Source: Bacteroidales bacterium | Lineage (GTDB): Bacteria > Bacteroidota > Bacteroidia > Bacteroidales > GWA2-32-17 | Reading direction: 5' to 3' | NCBI GenBank assembly: GCA_026417155.1 | Contig: JAOADU010000032.1 | Location: 1 to 54,333, forward strand | Length of the DNA stretch: 54,333 nt | In this document: positions 34,956-42,352 of the stretch, piece after piece | Numbering within the stretch: position 1 is the stretch's first letter | Layout: each line of letters opens with the position of its first letter | The notes under the pieces: generated by a model | The model's database searches: none | What the model was told of the DNA's origin: nothing | The model's input: the letters and a program-made list of their open reading frames with translations, nothing else | Program-made: the position numbers and the translations under genes

Positions 34956-35633
34956 ATGAATTCGTTAGAACAAATAAAAGCACATTACGAGCTCAGAAAT
35001 TCCGAAGCTCAAAAGAAAATGGATGAAAGGTATTATATTTTTTCGCAGTTTGCAGCTTTTTACAGAGAATTGTTATTTTATAAAATATTAAAATCAGAAT
35101 TTACTTCATTTGACCAACTTAAATTACTCGAAATAGGTGCTGGTAGTGGATATAATTTATTCTTTTTTAAACGCATAGGTTTTTCGTATCAAAATTTATT
35201 TGCAAATGAACTAATGGACGATAGGTTGAAAAAACTTAGCAGCAACTTTCCTCAAATAACAATCATAGCAGGAGATGCGTGCGAGATTGACAAATCATTT
35301 AGTGGAACTTTTGATGTCATACTTCAATCAACGGTATTTTCGTCCATTACTGATTATCATATGCGAAAAAAGCTTGCGTTAAAAATGAAAGAATTACTTA
35401 AGCCCAATGGAATTATTTTATGGTACGATTTTTATTTTAGCAACCCACAAAACAAATACACTCGAGCAGTGAGTAAAAAGGAAATAAAATCATTATTTGA
35501 TGAATGTGAATATAAATTTTACAAAACTACTTTAGCATCACCTATAGCTCGCAGAATAAAAAAAGCGTATCCATTTTTCAATATATTTTCCTTTTTACGT
35601 ACTCATTATGTTGCCGTAATAAAGAAGAAATAA
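34956..35633 (+). CDS. Class I SAM-dependent methyltransferase
   Basis: A 225-residue methyltransferase. The SAM-binding motif I is LLEIGAGSGYN near residue 50; FANELMDDRLKKL and GDACEI mark the following strands, and FDVILQSTVFSS is motif IV-like. The substrate (small molecule, quinone, RNA) cannot be told. It begins two bases after the Smr gene and is probably co-transcribed with it. The C-terminal basic stretch (RRIKKAYPFFNIFSFLR) may associate with membranes. The downstream end converges with lemA, 12 bases away, with no clear terminator. Confidence 0.85.
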   Translation: MNSLEQIKAHYELRNSEAQKKMDERYYIFSQFAAFYRELLFYKILKSEFTSFDQLKLLEIGAGSGYNLFFFKRIGFSYQNLFANELMDDRLKKLSSNFPQITIIAGDACEIDKSFSGTFDVILQSTVFSSITDYHMRKKLALKMKELLKPNGIILWYDFYFSNPQNKYTRAVSKKEIKSLFDECEYKFYKTTLASPIARRIKKAYPFFNIFSFLRTHYVAVIKKK

Positions 35634-35645
35634 AAAAGAAAATTA

Positions 35646-36296
35646 TTACTCGAAATTAACTATAGGGGCTTTATCGGCACCTTCCATCGCTTTAAAGTAG
35701 GCTTTAGGTTCGAAATTAAAAATTTTGGCAAAAATATTACGCGGAAATTTTCTAATTGCAGTATTATATTCTCGGGCTGCTTCGTTAAACAAATTACGTT
35801 CATTTGCTATTTTATTTTCAATCTGTTGTAATTGAGTTTGAAGCATGATAAAATTCTGATTGGCTTTAAGGTCGGGGTAATTTTCTACAACAACCATCAA
35901 CCTTGCCAATGTTGATGTTAAATTTTGTTGTGCCTCTTCAAAAGCTTTTAATGATGTTTCGTCTAATTTTTCGGGGCTGACAGAAATTGAAGTAGCTTTG
36001 GCTCTTGCCTCAACAACTTCAGTCAATGTTTTATTTTCGTGGCTTGCATACCCTTTAACAGTGGCAACTAAATTATTTACCAAGTCGGCACGCTGCTGAT
36101 ATAAATTTTCAACTTGTGCCCATTGGGCGTTAACTTTTTCTTCGCGTGTTACAAGTCCGTTGTAATATGAATACGACATAATGAGTAAAATTATTATCAA
36201 AAAGCCAATAATACCTCCGATGATGAATGCTCCTAAGCAGCCAGCACCTTTTGTTTGCAAATTCTTGTCGAAATTTGGTTTTGAATTATTTTCCAT
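35646..36296 (-). CDS. lemA: LemA family protein
   Basis: A 216-residue protein with one membrane-spanning segment (about residues 21-42, GCLGAFIIGGIIGFLIII) and then the helical LemA domain, with the typical EKVNAQWAQVENLYQQRADLVNNLVATVKGYA and IRKFPRNIFAKIF near the C-terminus. Family function is poorly known; members are linked to membrane homeostasis and often sit beside TPM/YgcG-type genes, which are missing here. The ATG at 36296 is preferred to the in-frame start at 36350, because a full promoter (TTTG-N19-TATTTTTG, 36351-36321) lies between the two. Confidence 0.95.
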   Translation of the reverse strand: MENNSKPNFDKNLQTKGAGCLGAFIIGGIIGFLIIILLIMSYSYYNGLVTREEKVNAQWAQVENLYQQRADLVNNLVATVKGYASHENKTLTEVVEARAKATSISVSPEKLDETSLKAFEEAQQNLTSTLARLMVVVENYPDLKANQNFIMLQTQLQQIENKIANERNLFNEAAREYNTAIRKFPRNIFAKIFNFEPKAYFKAMEGADKAPIVNFE

Positions 36297-36306
36297 AAAA
36301 TATTTG

Positions 36307-36314
36307 TATTTTTG
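36307..36314 (+). promoter_or_regulatory. -7 element of the small winged-helix gene
   Basis: TATTTTTG fits the consensus; a TTTG at 36280-36283 is 23 bases upstream. Transcription would begin near 36320, 18 bases before ATG 36338. It forms a perfect inverted repeat with the lemA -7 box at 36321-36328. Confidence 0.5.
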
Positions 36315-36320
36315 TTTCAA

Positions 36321-36351
36321 CAAAAATAACTTAAAATATGGAAACAACAAA
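36321..36351 (-). promoter_or_regulatory. lemA promoter, overlapping the small winged-helix gene
   Basis: On the minus strand TTTG (36351-36348), 19-base spacer, TATTTTTG (36328-36321). The -33 element lies inside the coding start of the winged-helix gene. Confidence 0.6.
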
Positions 36352-36514
36352 AGTCGTTCTCGATGCCATGAAAAAAGCTAATAAACCTTTACGTAGTGGT
36401 GAAATTGCAGAATTAACAGGCATAGATAAAAAAGAAGTAGAAAAAGCAATTAAACAGCTTGTAGCTGAGGCAAAAATTCATTCGCCCAAACGTTGTTTTT
36501 ACGAACCGAAATAA
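36338..36514 (+). CDS. Small winged-helix DNA-binding protein, 58 residues
   Basis: An open frame from ATG 36338 to TAA 36514 that is easily missed because of its size. The protein begins METTKVVLDAMKKANKPL, followed by SGEIAELTGIDKKEVEKA as a helix-turn-helix and a short wing-like end KIHSPKRCFYEPK. This is the pattern of tiny stand-alone MarR/ArsR-like winged-helix regulators found in anaerobic bacteria. The Cys near the end may be redox-active or bind metal, but that is inference. It diverges from lemA, with facing -7 boxes, and could regulate itself and lemA. The next gene, threonine dehydrogenase, has its own promoter. Confidence 0.8.
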   Translation: METTKVVLDAMKKANKPLRSGEIAELTGIDKKEVEKAIKQLVAEAKIHSPKRCFYEPK

Positions 36515-36555
36515 TTTTATTTAGTTTTTTTGCTTTAAAACTAACTTTTGTAGTG

Positions 36556-36584
36556 TTGTAAAATACGTTTTTATTATACTTTTG
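36556..36584 (+). promoter_or_regulatory. Promoter of the threonine dehydrogenase-GldA unit
   Basis: TTG (36556-36558), an 18-base spacer and TACTTTTG (36577-36584) precede the ATG at 36608 by about 23 bases. Confidence 0.55.
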
Positions 36585-36607
36585 CCTCTCAGTTTAAGTG
36601 TGTATTT

Positions 36608-37570
36608 ATGATTAAAAATGTATTAATTATTGGTGCTACTGGTCAAATTGGCAGTGAGCTCACTTTGGCTTTACGGAAAATTTATGGCAATGATCATGTT
36701 ATTGCTGCTGGAATTGAAAATCCTTGCGAAAAACTTTTACAAAGTGGAGTATATGAAACCTTAAACATTTTAGATGCACAACGATTAGCAGAAGTAGTAA
36801 AAAAATATCAAATAGATGCTATAATTAACATGGCTGCCATTTTATCGGCAGTTGGCGAAAAAAATCCAATGCTTGCATGGAATGTTAATATTAACGGTTT
36901 GATTAATGTACTTGAAGTGGCAAGAGAACTTCAATTGAAACGTGTATTAAATCCAAGTTCTATTGCAGCCTTTGGACCGTCTACACCTAAAGATAATACA
37001 CCACAAGAAACAATATTACGACCTACATCAATGTATGGCATTACAAAAGTTGCCGGAGAGTTGCTTGCCGATTATTATGTTTTGAAATATGGATTAGATG
37101 TTCGAGGATTAAGATATCCCGGTATTATTAGCAATGAAACTTTACCGGGCGGTGGAACTACCGATTATGCTGTCGCTATATTTTATGAAGCAATTAAAAC
37201 TGGGCATTATGAATGCTTTTTAAAAGAAGATACCATGTTGCCCATGATGTATATGCCCGATTGTTTGAAAGCCACTATAGACTTATTTCATGCTGATTTC
37301 AACAAATTGATTCATCATAACGACTTTAATGTAGCTGCATTTAGCTTTACACCTAAAATGTTGTATGAAAATATAAAACAATATTTACCAGCATTTACTA
37401 TATCTTACAAACCCGATTATCGTCAAGCAATTGCAGATTCTTGGCCTCGCAGCATTGACGATTCATGTGCTCGAGCCGAATGGGGCTGGCAACCATCATT
37501 TTCAATGGACGATATGGTTAAAGACATGATACAAGTTTTAAAACAAAAACATGAAAAAGGTTTAATTTAG
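36608..37570 (+). CDS. NAD-dependent L-threonine 3-dehydrogenase, SDR type
   Basis: A 320-residue extended short-chain dehydrogenase resembling UDP-galactose 4-epimerase-like L-threonine dehydrogenases. The NAD-binding motif is GATGQIGSEL, the active site includes NPSSIAAFG (Ser) and SMYGITKVAGE (Tyr and Lys), followed by RYPGIISNETLPGGGTTDYAV, which is characteristic of the threonine-specific branch. Reaction: L-threonine to 2-amino-3-ketobutyrate. The usual partner Kbl (2-amino-3-ketobutyrate CoA ligase) is not in the window. The GldA-like gene follows after seven bases. Confidence 0.9.
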   Translation: MIKNVLIIGATGQIGSELTLALRKIYGNDHVIAAGIENPCEKLLQSGVYETLNILDAQRLAEVVKKYQIDAIINMAAILSAVGEKNPMLAWNVNINGLINVLEVARELQLKRVLNPSSIAAFGPSTPKDNTPQETILRPTSMYGITKVAGELLADYYVLKYGLDVRGLRYPGIISNETLPGGGTTDYAVAIFYEAIKTGHYECFLKEDTMLPMMYMPDCLKATIDLFHADFNKLIHHNDFNVAAFSFTPKMLYENIKQYLPAFTISYKPDYRQAIADSWPRSIDDSCARAEWGWQPSFSMDDMVKDMIQVLKQKHEKGLI

Positions 37571-37577
37571 ACAAAAC

Positions 37578-38495
37578 ATGTCTATCGAAGTAAAACACGT
37601 AACTAAACTGTTTGGTTCGCAAAAAGCACTCGATAATGTTTCGTTTACTGTAAATAAAGGCGAAATATTTGGCTTTTTAGGACCTAATGGTGCCGGTAAA
37701 ACGACCATGATGAAAATAATTATGGGAGTTATACCACCTACCGAAGGTAGTGTCTTTGTTAATGGCATGAACATTCTTACTCACGAACTTGAAATAAAAC
37801 AACAAATAGGATATTTGCCCGAAAACAATCCGTTATATTACGACATGTATGTTAGGGAATATTTGCTGTTTGTTGCATCTATATATAAAATAAAAAACAA
37901 AAAAAAACGTATAGACGAAATTATTGAACAAACAGGACTTATTGTTGAGCAGCATAAACCAATAGGTTCGCTATCAAAGGGTTTTAAGCAAAGAGTTGGT
38001 ATTGCACAAGCATTGATACACAATCCTTCACTTTTAATTTTGGATGAACCGACAAGCGGTCTTGATCCTAATCAAATTATTGAAATTCGCAATTTAATTT
38101 CACAAGTTGGTAAAAATAAAACAGTATTGCTCTCAACTCATATAATGCAAGAAGTAGAAGCAATATGTAATCGAATCATCATAATAAATAAAGGAAAAAT
38201 CGTTGCCGACAATAATAAAGAAGCACTGCAAGAAGAATTAAGCGATAAAAACAAACAAATAATTTTTGTAGAATTTGATAAGGGTATTACAATAGATGAT
38301 TTGCAATCAATTAAAGGAATACGGAAAGTCAAAGGCATAAAAAAAATGCAATATCTTATAGAAGCCTATGCTGACGAAGATATTAGACCTCAAATATTTC
38401 AGCTTGCAATAAAAAAACAAGCAACGGTTTTAACTATGCAAAAAAAGGAAAAGAGCTTGGAAGAAGTTTTTCACGAACTTACTCAGAACACATGA
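37578..38495 (+). CDS. gldA: GldA-like ABC transporter ATP-binding protein
   Basis: A 305-residue ABC ATPase. Walker A is GPNGAGKTT, the signature is LSKGFKQRV (LSxGxxQR), Walker B is LLILDEPTSGLDP and the switch His is in LLSTHIMQEVE. The N-terminal MSIEVKHVTKLFGSQKALD matches the GldA type of Bacteroidota, which in gliding species works with the GldF and GldG membrane proteins. No GldF or GldG lies next to it, so the transporter partner is elsewhere, and gliding cannot be inferred. The C-terminal extension (about residues 230-300) is a regulatory domain typical of this family. It is co-directional with the threonine dehydrogenase. Confidence 0.85.
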   Translation: MSIEVKHVTKLFGSQKALDNVSFTVNKGEIFGFLGPNGAGKTTMMKIIMGVIPPTEGSVFVNGMNILTHELEIKQQIGYLPENNPLYYDMYVREYLLFVASIYKIKNKKKRIDEIIEQTGLIVEQHKPIGSLSKGFKQRVGIAQALIHNPSLLILDEPTSGLDPNQIIEIRNLISQVGKNKTVLLSTHIMQEVEAICNRIIIINKGKIVADNNKEALQEELSDKNKQIIFVEFDKGITIDDLQSIKGIRKVKGIKKMQYLIEAYADEDIRPQIFQLAIKKQATVLTMQKKEKSLEEVFHELTQNT

Positions 38496-38534
38496 TTTTA
38501 TTTGCTAAAATTTTTTATTTAAAAAGAATATTAT

Positions 38535-38542
38535 TACCTTTG
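38535..38542 (+). promoter_or_regulatory. -7 element of the rpsF operon
   Basis: TACCTTTG fits TAnnTTTG; transcript start near 38549, about 30 bases before rpsF. The -33 region is T-rich (38511-38520) without an exact TTTG. No SD-like sequence precedes rpsF. Confidence 0.5.
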
Positions 38543-38578
38543 CAGTCCAAAATTTTAACCTTAAAAAATTAAGAAGTT

Positions 38579-38929
38579 ATGTTGAATCAGTACGAAACCG
38601 TTTTCATTATTACTCCCGTTTTATCTGATCCCCAGATGAAGGAAACGGTACAGAAATTTAAAAATTTAATTACGGACAATGGTGGGGAGATTGTCCACGA
38701 AGAAGAATGGGGTTTAAAGAAATTAGCGTATCCTATTCAAAAGAAAACAACAGGTTTTTATGCTTTGATAGAATTTAAAGCAAAGCCAGAATTTATTAGT
38801 AAGTTAGAAACCGAATATCGCCGCGACGAACGCATAATTCGTTTCTTAACTGTAAAACTAAATAAATACGCTATTGAATACAATCAGAAAAAACGTGAAA
38901 AAAACACAGTACCAACAACTAAAGAATAA
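38579..38929 (+). CDS. rpsF: 30S ribosomal protein bS6
   Basis: A 116-residue S6 protein, with the family start [17 protein letters not shown] and [27 protein letters not shown]. It binds S18 and sits on the 30S platform. In Bacteroidota, bS6, bS18 and bS21 form the pocket that sequesters the 3' tail of 16S rRNA. First gene of the rpsF-rpsR-rplI operon; the stop is 12 bases before rpsR. Confidence 0.98.
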   Translation: MLNQYETVFIITPVLSDPQMKETVQKFKNLITDNGGEIVHEEEWGLKKLAYPIQKKTTGFYALIEFKAKPEFISKLETEYRRDERIIRFLTVKLNKYAIEYNQKKREKNTVPTTKE

Positions 38930-38935
38930 GGAGGA
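38928..38935 (+). promoter_or_regulatory. Strong Shine-Dalgarno sequence of rpsR
   Basis: AAGGAGGA overlaps the rpsF stop, ending seven bases before the rpsR ATG at 38942. It complements the anti-SD of 16S rRNA over at least seven bases and is unlike the other starts in the window. Confidence 0.8.
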
Positions 38936-38941
38936 AAGTAT

Positions 38942-39211
38942 ATGAGTCAAAATGATAGCGAAATAAGATTTTTAACACCCCCAGCCTTTGAAATAAAGAA
39001 GAAAAAATATTGCCGTTTTAAGAAAAATGGTATCAAATACATAGATTACAAGGATCCGAATTTTTTGAAAAAATTCTTAAACGAACAAGGAAAAATTTTA
39101 CCTCGCCGTATTACGGGAACTTCATTGAAGTACCAAAGACAATTAGCTACTGCAGTTAAGCGTGCACGTCATTTGGCTTTATTACCCTTTGTTACCGATT
39201 TATTAAAATAA
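38942..39211 (+). CDS. rpsR: 30S ribosomal protein bS18
   Basis: An 89-residue bS18. The family core is visible from [23 protein letters not shown] to [25 protein letters not shown]. It binds bS6 and lines the pocket holding the 16S rRNA 3' tail in Bacteroidota ribosomes, where SD pairing is usually blocked. Its message carries a strong AAGGAGG, which would only be used by ribosomes whose tail is free, so expression could respond to ribosome composition. Confidence 0.98.
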   Translation: MSQNDSEIRFLTPPAFEIKKKKYCRFKKNGIKYIDYKDPNFLKKFLNEQGKILPRRITGTSLKYQRQLATAVKRARHLALLPFVTDLLK

Positions 39212-39213
39212 GC

Positions 39214-39219
39214 AGGAGG
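39214..39219 (+). promoter_or_regulatory. Strong Shine-Dalgarno sequence of rplI
   Basis: AGGAGG (with AGGAGGAGAG around it) ends seven bases before the rplI ATG at 39227, the same spacing as for rpsR. Confidence 0.75.
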
Positions 39220-39226
39220 AGAGTAT

Positions 39227-39676
39227 ATGGAAATCATATTATTACAAGATTATCCTGGATTGGGACATAAAAACGACTTAATAAAAGTACGCGACGGCTA
39301 TGCTCGAAATTACTTAATTCCCAAGGGTATAGCTAAAGTTGCTACCGAGCAAGCCAAAAAAGTCCTTGCAGAAAATTTAAAGCAACAAGCACATAAAGAA
39401 GCAAAATTGCGTCAAATAGCTGAAGAAAATGCCAAGAAACTGGCCAATATGGTTATTAAAGTTGGTGCTAAAACTAGCTCTACAGGCAAAATATTTGGTT
39501 CAGTAAATACCATTCAGCTTGCTGATGCATTGAATAAAAATGGCTTCCAAATTGACAGAAAGCAAATAACCATTTACGATGCCGAAAATATTAAGGAAGT
39601 AGGTACATACAAAGCAAAAGTTAAACTGTATCGGGATATTACTGCCGATTTTACTTTTGAAGTTTATTCTGAATAA
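39227..39676 (+). CDS. rplI: 50S ribosomal protein bL9
   Basis: A 149-residue bL9 of standard length. The N-terminal domain has MEIILLQDYPGLGHKNDLIKVRDGYARNYLIPKG; a long connecting helix (residues about 40-75, rich in Ala, Lys, Glu) and the C-terminal domain with SSTGKIFGSVNTIQLADAL follow. Third gene of the rpsF operon, preceded by a strong SD and followed by a good terminator. Confidence 0.98.
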   Translation: MEIILLQDYPGLGHKNDLIKVRDGYARNYLIPKGIAKVATEQAKKVLAENLKQQAHKEAKLRQIAEENAKKLANMVIKVGAKTSSTGKIFGSVNTIQLADALNKNGFQIDRKQITIYDAENIKEVGTYKAKVKLYRDITADFTFEVYSE

Positions 39677-39706
39677 TATTCTTTTGTTGAACAATTTCAT
39701 ATATTT

Positions 39707-39736
39707 AAAGAGGTTAATTTAATTAACCTCTTTTTT
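39707..39736 (+). terminator. Rho-independent terminator after rplI
   Basis: AAAGAGGTTAAT (39707-39718) pairs with ATTAACCTCTTT (39722-39733), a 12-bp stem with a 3-base loop, followed by T to 39736. It ends the rpsF operon. Confidence 0.85.
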
Positions 39737-39743
39737 ATTTTAG

Positions 39744-39751
39744 TACATTTG
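39744..39751 (+). promoter_or_regulatory. -7 element of kdsB
   Basis: TACATTTG fits the consensus; its final TTG is the false start 39749. Transcript start would be near 39757, a few bases before ATG 39764. The -33 position falls within the preceding terminator hairpin. Confidence 0.5.
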
Positions 39752-39763
39752 AAAAAAAAATCC

Positions 39764-40510
39764 ATGAAAATAGTTGCCATCATTCCTGCACGTTATGCGT
39801 CGAGTAGGTTTCCCGGGAAGCCTTTAGTGAATATTGCGGGGAAGTCAATGATTCAAAGGGTTTACGAGCAAACTTCTTTAGTTTTCGATCGTGTTTATGT
39901 TGCTACTGATGATGAGAGAATTTATACACATCTATGCAATTTATCATATAATGTTGTGTTAACAGCAAATTCTCACCAAAGTGGTACCGATAGAATAGCA
40001 GAAGCCATTGATATAATTACTAAAAATGAACATCAATCGTTTGAAATTGTTGTAAATGTTCAGGGTGATGAACCTTTTATTCAACCCGAACAACTAAAAA
40101 AAGTTGTACAACCATTCTATAATTCTGAAACTCAAATTTCTACATTAATAAAAAAAATTACAACAGAAGAAGAACTTTTTGATATAAATAAACCCAAAGT
40201 TGTAGTCGATAATTTTGGTAAAGCAATTTATTTTAGCCGTCATCCCATTCCATTTTTACGAAATAGTGAAAAGAAATTCTGGCATTTACAACATAATTAT
40301 TATAAACATATAGGATTATATGCGTACAAGACTGAAATTCTAAAACAAATTACAGCATTATCGCCCAGTAAACTCGAATTGGCCGAATCGCTTGAACAAT
40401 TACGATGGATTCAAAATGGTTATATGATTACTGTTGTAGAAACGGATATAGAAACTATTTCGATTGATACACCCGACGATTTATCAAAAATAAATGAATT
40501 AAATATATAA
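39764..40510 (+). CDS. kdsB: 3-deoxy-manno-octulosonate cytidylyltransferase
   Basis: A 248-residue CMP-Kdo synthetase that activates Kdo with CTP for LPS inner-core assembly. The nucleotide-binding start is VAIIPARYASSRFPGKPL; VYVATDDERI, SGTDRIAEA and NVQGDEPFI follow, and HIGLYAY with LAESLEQLRW are further family marks. Length is typical. The ATG at 39764 is preferred over the TTG at 39749. The gene ends one base from the end of the converging Ldh-family gene. Confidence 0.97.
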   Translation: MKIVAIIPARYASSRFPGKPLVNIAGKSMIQRVYEQTSLVFDRVYVATDDERIYTHLCNLSYNVVLTANSHQSGTDRIAEAIDIITKNEHQSFEIVVNVQGDEPFIQPEQLKKVVQPFYNSETQISTLIKKITTEEELFDINKPKVVVDNFGKAIYFSRHPIPFLRNSEKKFWHLQHNYYKHIGLYAYKTEILKQITALSPSKLELAESLEQLRWIQNGYMITVVETDIETISIDTPDDLSKINELNI

Positions 40511-40511
40511 A

Positions 40512-41591
40512 TTATTCAAATGGTACTCCAAACTTTTTTGTAATTTTTATTAAATCGTTGTAAACTTCTTTGTTTAGTTTTATACCATGTTGTTTATTGT
40601 ATTGTTCATGTCTGAATTCAGGTTCTCCAGGTACGAGTACTTCATTGTGTTCAATATCGGGAGCAGCATTCTTGAAAGTTTTTATCCATTCATCCATGGA
40701 GAGCAAAAAATCATTAGCAGGTCTGAAAGAATCAATGCGCATTGCACCGAAAAAATGCCCTAAACCCTTACCAACTTGTTTTTCGTTTGGTTTAATGTAT
40801 CCAACCTGAGGTGGAACATAAGGACCAAAATTAGCTCCTCCAAGTACAGATGAAAAAATATCTATAATAGCAGCCATGCAATATCCTTTGTGGCTACCGT
40901 GTTCGTAATCGCTTCCTAAAGGTACAATAGCGCCTCCTTCTTTTAATATCCCTGGATATTGAGATGGTCTGCCATCTTTGTCTTGTACAAATCCGAAGTC
41001 TATATTTTTCCCTTCCTTTTCAAGAAGTGCAAGCTTCCCACGAGCAATAGGCGTACTGGCAAAATCGGCAACAAAAGGCGGGTAGGATAGGGCAGGAATT
41101 GCTACTGCAATGGGATTGGTGCCCAACATTCGAGAAACACTCCATGTTGGCGCAACTAAAGGATTTGCATTAGTGCCTGAAATTCCAATCATATTATTTT
41201 TTGTAGCCATTAGAGCATAATACCCAGCAATGCCATAATGTGTAGAATTGATAACACAACCCCAAGCAATATAATGTGTTTGTGCTTTTTCAATAACCTT
41301 TTGCATAGCAAATTTGGCTGCAATCATACCGTAGGCGTTGTCGGCATCGATAGTAAGAGTAGTAGGTGTTTCGTAAACAATTTGTATGTTAGGTTTGACA
41401 TTTATTCGACCTTGCTCCCACATACTGATATAGTCGCTAATTCGCATAAGTCCGTGCGACGGAATACCTCTTAGCTCTGCAGCCATTAGTACTTCGGCTA
41501 TGATATGAGCATCGGTTTCGCTACAACCAATATATGTAAATATGTTAAAGGTAAGCTCATATAATTCTGTATATGAATAAGTATTTTTCAT
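40512..41591 (-). CDS. Malate/L-lactate dehydrogenase-family oxidoreductase (Ldh2/YlbC type)
   Basis: A 359-residue NAD(P)-dependent enzyme of the unusual Ldh2 fold family, which includes malate, ureidoglycolate and sulfolactate dehydrogenases. Marks are AELRGIPSHGLMRI with the catalytic His, INSTHYGIAGYYALMA, GISGTNANPLVAP, MLGTNPIAVAIPA and GSDYEHGSHKGYCMA. The exact 2-hydroxyacid substrate is not readable. It is the last gene of a long minus-strand run and overlaps the SDR gene upstream by four bases. Confidence 0.92.
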   Translation of the reverse strand: MKNTYSYTELYELTFNIFTYIGCSETDAHIIAEVLMAAELRGIPSHGLMRISDYISMWEQGRINVKPNIQIVYETPTTLTIDADNAYGMIAAKFAMQKVIEKAQTHYIAWGCVINSTHYGIAGYYALMATKNNMIGISGTNANPLVAPTWSVSRMLGTNPIAVAIPALSYPPFVADFASTPIARGKLALLEKEGKNIDFGFVQDKDGRPSQYPGILKEGGAIVPLGSDYEHGSHKGYCMAAIIDIFSSVLGGANFGPYVPPQVGYIKPNEKQVGKGLGHFFGAMRIDSFRPANDFLLSMDEWIKTFKNAAPDIEHNEVLVPGEPEFRHEQYNKQHGIKLNKEVYNDLIKITKKFGVPFE

Positions 41592-42352
41592 TCCTCACTG
41601 TTTTTACGATTGACAATAGAAGCAGTAGCTTGGTCTGTTGGCATAATAACGATATCATTTATATTTACATGGGGAGGTAACGAAATAATAAAATCTATAA
41701 TATGAGCTATATCTTCGCCTTTGAGTGGTTCAATACCTTCATACACTTTTTCGGCTCTTTCTTTATTGCCTTTAAATCGTACCAACGAAAATTCAGTTTC
41801 GGTCATTCCAGGGTTTACGGCAGTAACTTTAAATCCTTTGTCGAGTAAGTCTATCCGCATACTTCTTGTTAGTGCATCAACTGCAAATTTGGTGGCGCAA
41901 TAGACATTTCCGTTTAGATATACTTCTTTTCCTGCAATAGAACCAATATTAATGATGTGTTTTACAGTGCTTTGCATCATTAAGGGAAGTACTTTTTTGG
42001 TAACATACAACATTCCTTTAATGTTTGTATCAATCATTACTTCCCAGTCGTTGATGTCGCCCTTGTCTATGGGATTAAGTCCAACGGCAAGACCCGCGTT
42101 GTTTATTAATATATCAATCTGTTTCCAATCGTTTGGTAATGAATAAATGCTTTTTTCAACCTGTTTAAAATCGCGTACATCAAAATTTAAAGTTAATACG
42201 CGTGTTTTTTGTCGAAGTTGTTTTTCTAATTCTGTCAATAAGTGTGCTCTACGTCCTGTAATAATAATTTTATAGCCTCTATCTGCTAGTTTAATGGCAG
42301 TAGCTTTTCCAATTCCTGACGTAGCACCAGTAATTAAAACAGTTTTTTCCAT
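41588..42352 (-). CDS. Short-chain dehydrogenase/reductase
   Basis: A 254-residue classical SDR. Cofactor-binding TGATSGIGKATA and TGRRAHLL (an Arg pair that favours NADPH), INNAGLA, the catalytic Ser in NIGSIAGKE and YCATK with the Tyr and Lys are all intact, followed by VNPGMTETEF. It resembles YdfG-type 3-hydroxy acid dehydrogenases acting on serine or related substrates, but this is not certain. Overlaps the following dehydrogenase by four bases and the membrane-protein gene upstream by 19 bases. Confidence 0.92.
   Translation of the reverse strand: MEKTVLITGATSGIGKATAIKLADRGYKIIITGRRAHLLTELEKQLRQKTRVLTLNFDVRDFKQVEKSIYSLPNDWKQIDILINNAGLAVGLNPIDKGDINDWEVMIDTNIKGMLYVTKKVLPLMMQSTVKHIINIGSIAGKEVYLNGNVYCATKFAVDALTRSMRIDLLDKGFKVTAVNPGMTETEFSLVRFKGNKERAEKVYEGIEPLKGEDIAHIIDFIISLPPHVNINDIVIMPTDQATASIVNRKNSEE

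Noticed and set aside
37578-38495. GldA as proof of gliding motility
   Set aside because: GldA-type ATPases occur in non-gliding Bacteroidota and no other gliding gene is present in the window.
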